Part shown: one piece after another, positions 59,649-64,000 of the stretch
How the letters are laid out: the number at the start of each line of letters is the position of its first letter
Position numbering within the stretch: position 1 is the stretch's first letter
Position numbers and translations under genes: made by a program
Notes under the pieces: model-generated
Database searches by the model: none
The model's input: the letters and a program-made list of their open reading frames with translations, nothing else
Told to the model about the DNA's origin: nothing
NCBI RefSeq assembly: GCF_000208865.1
Contig: NC_018396.1
Location: forward strand, 2,504,630-2,568,629
Origin: Neospora caninum Liverpool
Lineage: Eukaryota; Apicomplexa; Conoidasida; Eucoccidiorida; Sarcocystidae
DNA: 64,000 nucleotides
Direction of reading: 5' to 3'

Positions 59649-60970
59649 GCGCTACAGTCTCAGCGAGGGTCTAAAGAAAAGCCGTCGCTTGTCTGCCTCG
59701 GCGTGTGCAAACGTCTTCGCGGATTCGATCGGGCGCAGCAAAACATGTCTAAGGCATCCCGCTCATCGCGTCTCAGACGCGCCTCCTCTGCATCCGCCGT
59801 CTTTCCAGAACGGACCACAAAGCGATGCGGCCGTGTACGCGCCTCTGCGTCAGTCCTCGGCCTCGCGCGCCGACTAGGAACAGAGGGGCACTGGGGAGGT
59901 CGGGGAAGGCGGGAGAAAACAGTTCGCCTGAGACAAAGGGATTTGAAGAGTCCTAAACTGGAAGGGACAAGGGCGTCGAGTGGGGTTTGAGATGCACATG
60001 TGGCTGTCGTCTCTTTGTCAAACGACGCCGCACGGGGACCGCAGGAGTCTCTTGTGGAGCCGAAACACAGACGTGTGCGACACTCCGCAGCCCTCAGAGC
60101 GCGTAGGGAAGTCGTGTTTACTGTGGTTCCAGCCGCAGGGCTGACCCCCGCGACAGGATGAAGCAAGACAAGTCCTTTTAAGAGAGACCACATGCGAGTT
60201 TTCCCAACACCTCTTTGGGAAAGCGAGACGCCACGGACAGCTGAGGCGGCCCGACAAGGTGCCCGGGGGGCCAGAACTTCACTCCGCTGTTTCGTCAAAC
60301 GCCACCTGCACGTGGTGTTTCTGCACCAAGGCGCATTTGTGTGTGTGTGTGTGTGTCGCTACGGCGGTGGGTACGCGCTTCGGCTTATGTTCGAAGCACA
60401 TACACCGCCTTTCGTCTACCGCCACACCAAGGGACTCTTTCCGTCCCGCGGCCGCCCCAAATCACGAGCCGCACCCGCTCCTCCACGACCCACACACACA
60501 GACAGATCTGGCGGCAGTTTGCAGAGGCCGCCGAGGCTTTTTGCATCGATATATGTACGTGTAAACAAGGGAATTTAAAAGATGTGTACCTCCGGTGCGT
60601 CGTGCTTGTTTGACAGGTAGGACCGTGGGGGCTCATGGCTCCTGTTTTCAGCAGACGCACGCAAGTCACGTAGAATGGGCCGCGTGTGTACACCTCGTGC
60701 TCCGCGAGAAAACCCCACCTGGTGCGCGCGCTGTCCGCTCCGCAGCTGAAACCGTTTATCTCTAGTTGACAAAAAGGAGTCGGAGAGACAGTCGAGAGGA
60801 GAGAGGGAGAAGGTGGTACCGACATAGAAGCGAAAAAGAGGAAGACGCGCCGCGGGGACGGGAGACCTCGACGCGAGACAAAACCCGCGAATGTGCGGGC
60901 GCGGTGAGGACGAAGGAAAGAAGACTCCAGAGAGAGGTGCTTCGAGGCCACAGGCGACCTCAGAGAAAAC
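59649..60970. other. Convergent intergenic region (3' UTRs of the spatacsin-like and RRP4 genes)
   Basis: 1.3 kb between the stop codons of two converging genes. No convincing frame is present. It contains a TG microsatellite at 60338-60356. The spatacsin-like frame's stop at 59648 is followed by a frame-shifted continuation of similar composition up to about 59877, so a longer C-terminus by alternative splicing is conceivable. The conserved domain has already ended. Confidence 0.6.
60338..60356. repeat. (TG)n microsatellite
   Basis: About nine TG repeats in the 3' flank of the spatacsin-like gene, the only TG array noted in the window. Confidence 0.85.
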
Positions 60971-63030
60971 TTAGACGTCTTCGCCCAGGCGCGCCGCAAG
61001 AAACGCCTCGACGAGTTCCTGCATGACGACGGGGTCCGCCAAATCCTTGGCCTCCCAGCCCCTCGAGACGGAAATGTCGTACATGCGTTCAAGGGCCTGC
61101 GTGGAAATGTCGAAATTGCTCTTCGCCAAACAAAGGACGATGTTGCGCACGCGACTGATCGCCAGGCGCGTCTCCTTCGACACCTTCTCCTGCGTCGTCT
61201 GCACATGCGCATAGTTCAGTGTGTCTTTGGCCGACGTCTTCAGCGGCAAGGAGATCCAAATATACCCTACAAACGCACAAAAGCAACTCAGGGACACAAC
61301 ATGCATTCACCCGCCATTATGGCCATATATATATATATATTGAATACCTATATTATATTTATACAAATGTATTATATATATCTATATGTGCATGCGTGTG
61401 CGTCCATGCGCCTTCGCCAAGGACATGTGCCAACAAAACACACAAGTCATCATAGATACATCTGCACGTAGAAATTTTCAGAACGACGGATGGAGTTCCT
61501 GCCCCTCCATAAGTGCACACAGAAACAGAAATGTATTTTGGATGTTTGCGAGGTGAATAACAATAGTTGAGAGTGAGGTATCCGCGCGCACTTTCACGCC
61601 AGTCCTCTCGACTTCCGAAACGCGGACTGCCCATCGAGATCCTTTAAGACTTGTTCGGTGACACTCTTTCTCTCTCGTCTCCTGGTCTTTTGGCTTCCTC
61701 CCCGGCCCCTCTTCCGCGTGGCCGCGACGGTTTGTCCGTGCTTTCGCGAAAACGCGTTTCCTGTCTGCGGTGCATGCGCTGCTCCTTTTTCGCCGCTTCT
61801 GTCGCCACTCACCGTTGAGGCCGAGAACAACTTGGACTCCACACGAAAGCTGCACAATGTGGTGTCTCTGTCGCTGGATCTGTTGCGGCGCGACTGCGAG
61901 GAAAATGCCGTTCAGCAGTCGCCCGTAGCGTGCGCTTCGCGTGTGTAGAAGAATTTGCCCGTCCGCCTGCGAAGCCCAAACACGGGGGTCGGAAAGAAGC
62001 GGTACAGTCATCGAGGTCGACGCATGTTCTGCTGTTTGATCCCGGGTTAGGCCTCCCTATGCAAGCTCCTGTGCAGTTCACAACTTTGCACACGTACAGG
62101 GATGCGTCGAGAGGAAACACAAAAGTCTGTGCCGACGAAAAGGCGTCTTGATCCTGTTCAGCAAGATCTCTAATACAGGCCTAGTCACCACAAATGATCC
62201 ACAACTTACAAAGGTAAACCCAGTATGTCTGTATGCAGGTGGATAGGAATAACCATATATATATATATATATATATATCACTCTCTACTACGGATTTAAA
62301 TGGCGATGTAGGCAGAAAACGGTGCCTGGTCAGGTCTGGGGAGAGTTTCTCTGGTGGCCTTTCCGCGGCAGAATCGGTGAAAACGGCCCAGGCGCGCTCC
62401 TGGAGCTCGTCAGGGCCGTTTACGTGGGGCCGTGCGACTCTGCCTACTCGCACGCGTTGAACCTCGCAGCAAATGACGTCTCCGACAACGAAGAAGTTTT
62501 GCATTTCCAGCATGTCCTCGTCGAGTCGCCGTCGCTGCTCGGGAAGGGAAATCGCGGCGAGAGCCAAATTTGCTGCCTGTCCCGCGTTCACGTCCACCAG
62601 CCACTGGACACACAGAAAGGGACAGAAACGGCGGCCGATATTAGGAGACAGAGAGAGACACCCTAAACGCATTTCGAGGCAAGGTGATAGCCACGGAGAC
62701 AGAGAGACCCAAACAGAGAGAGGCAAGGGGAGAGGCAGCGGCACGGGGTGTCAACAGAAAGGCCGCAGAATAGTCGAGGCATATATCTCCGGCACCCCTT
62801 GGGCGACTCTGCCCTTCTGTCGAAGTCGTAAAGACAAAACCAGTCCACGGATGAAAAAGTCGAGACATTTACCTTGCCGTTCAGAATGTCTGTGACGCGC
62901 CCCACAACCACGTCGCCGACGCTGCCCTGATACCGGGACCGCAGGGGCCGGATGTACACCAGTTTATTCACCTGAGGGAAGCGGGAAAAAGAGCGGAGAA
63001 ACCAAAATGAGCTGGACGCTTCCAGTGTCC

Positions 63031-63069
<39 letters not shown>

Positions 63070-63569
63070 CCTGTAGATGTTGTCCGTTTCTTCATCTGTG
63101 CCGATGTCCATGGATATGCAACCTTCTCGCACACGGTTTCTGTATACAGCTGCGCATGTAGATGGACGTGTACAGGTGGTTGTGGGTAACGCATTGGTCG
63201 ATGCATGTGTATACGGTGTTTCGCATTTACCTTTTCGAGGATGCCGCACACAGCGGCATATATTTTTCCCCCTTTTTCGTATGTTCCATGTCCGCGCATG
63301 CATCCTTCTTCCACAACAATCTGCTGGCCCGGCACCACCACGCCAAGCCCCGGGATATCCCCGCGAAAAACGCTTTCTCTCTCCCGTTCAAGAGAGGCAA
63401 CCGACCATCGCATAGCCTCCCCCCACGACCGCTTGTGACTCCCTCGCGGTTCTCGATCCGCTTGAGCAGACGAAGACGAGGAAGAGGAGGCGGCGTGGCG
63501 GGAGTGACGCGTGGAGGAAGCGGCGGCGCTTAAGGGCGGAAAGTTGTCTGTGGCTGTGTGGTTAACCAT
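60971..63569 (-). CDS. RRP4: Exosome complex RNA-binding subunit RRP4 (EXOSC2 homologue)
   Basis: Five exons: 63569-63231, 62971-62873, 62603-62448, 61966-61813, 61266-60971. Phases agree, giving 347 residues, close to yeast and human RRP4. RRP4 is one of three S1/KH cap subunits of the RNA exosome, which guides RNA into the barrel for 3'-5' decay and rRNA processing in nucleus and cytoplasm. Visible in order: VVVPGQQIVVEEGCMRGHGT (N-terminal domain), VNKLVYIRPLRSRYQGSVGD and VVVGRVTDI (S1 domain start), WLVDVNAGQAANLALAAISL, RRRLDEDMLEMQNFF, DGQILLHTRSARYGRLLNG, then the KH segment QVVLGLNGYIWI. The first about 50 residues are Ser/Ala/Arg-rich. The start ATG at 63569 is the only in-frame choice. 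All GT-AG introns; three of four contain TA arrays. Confidence 0.95.
61325..61387. repeat. TA-rich array, intron 4 of RRP4
   Basis: About 63 bases of interrupted TA repeat in the intron between RRP4 exons 4 and 5 (61267-61812). Confidence 0.85.
62254..62278. repeat. (TA)n microsatellite, intron 3 of RRP4
   Basis: A TA tract of about 25 bases in the intron at 61967-62447. Confidence 0.9.
63030..63070. repeat. (TA)n microsatellite, intron 1 of RRP4
   Basis: A TA tract of about 41 bases with one CAT interruption, in the intron at 62972-63230. Confidence 0.9.
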
Positions 63570-64000
63570 GTTGAGTACGGGGACGAACGCGTGGAGAAGG
63601 CGAGGAAAGAGAAGAAGTCCCGAGCGAAGGAAAAGCAGAGAGATTGCAGGCGTATCCCAGAAGCACGCCAGAACAGGCAGGCATCTTTTAGCAGTGAAGA
63701 GAGCGATCTAGATGCCTCTCGATCTCCGTAGCAATGTACAATTACGAAGGAGCATCGCCAGTCGTGGACGTGCACAGGAATACGCGTCCATACATGCGCA
63801 CATGTATCTAAAGTTAGGTATATGAATATATATGTATACACAAGGTAATCTAGTCGCTGAAAATGGTCGTCTTCGTTCAGTCGGGAGCGAGAGAAAAGGA
63901 AATGATGAAACTTTGAGGAGTGCTGTGACAGCCCTGCAGAACTCGAGGACAAGCAGAAACGAGGGAAAACCGCAGTTTTTATACGAGAGAAATCCGTCAC
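63570..64000 (-). promoter_or_regulatory. Upstream region of RRP4 (5' UTR / promoter side)
   Basis: The 431 bases upstream of the RRP4 start. A minus-strand frame runs through it but has no motif and is not contiguous with RRP4. A TA-rich stretch lies near 63817-63842. No named promoter element is evident. Confidence 0.4.

Overview
The window is nuclear DNA from a eukaryote with multi-exon genes. Long GC-rich open exons carry large low-complexity insertions. The introns are short and GT-AG, many of them holding (TA)n arrays, and TGCATGC motifs recur between genes. This combination fits a cyst-forming coccidian (Toxoplasma, Hammondia, Neospora group). That assignment rests on style and protein content, not on a database match.

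Layout: 1-3.6 kb has no convincing gene. From 8.7 kb down to 5.0 kb on the minus strand is a fatty-acid-transport-protein / very-long-chain acyl-CoA synthetase family gene whose ATP-binding motifs look destroyed; its 3' end is uncertain and may reach about 3.66 kb. From 19.36 to 11.58 kb on the minus strand is a seven-exon kinesin (1,969 aa in my model). It has an N-terminal extension, a complete motor with altered switch I and switch II motifs, and a tail of about 1,340 residues. A 5.4 kb divergent intergenic region (19.4-24.8 kb) holds six TGCATGC motifs, a G-run and a cluster of three hairpins. From 24.78 to 59.65 kb on the plus strand is one giant gene. I join 20 exons with every intron phase compatible, giving 8,521 residues. 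Its central and C-terminal parts match spatacsin (SPG11), the partner of spastizin and the AP-5 adaptor complex; human spatacsin has about 2,440 residues. Converging on it from 63.57 to 60.97 kb (minus strand) is a five-exon exosome subunit RRP4 gene (347 aa).

The most notable content is the giant spatacsin homologue, an unusual endolysosomal scaffold for a parasite of this kind. Next come the likely pseudoenzyme of the acyl-CoA synthetase family and the kinesin with non-consensus nucleotide-sensing loops, which is transcribed divergently from spatacsin. Splice junctions were placed by eye from GT/AG signals, phase continuity and protein family conservation. Similarity statements come from recognising family motifs, not from a search.
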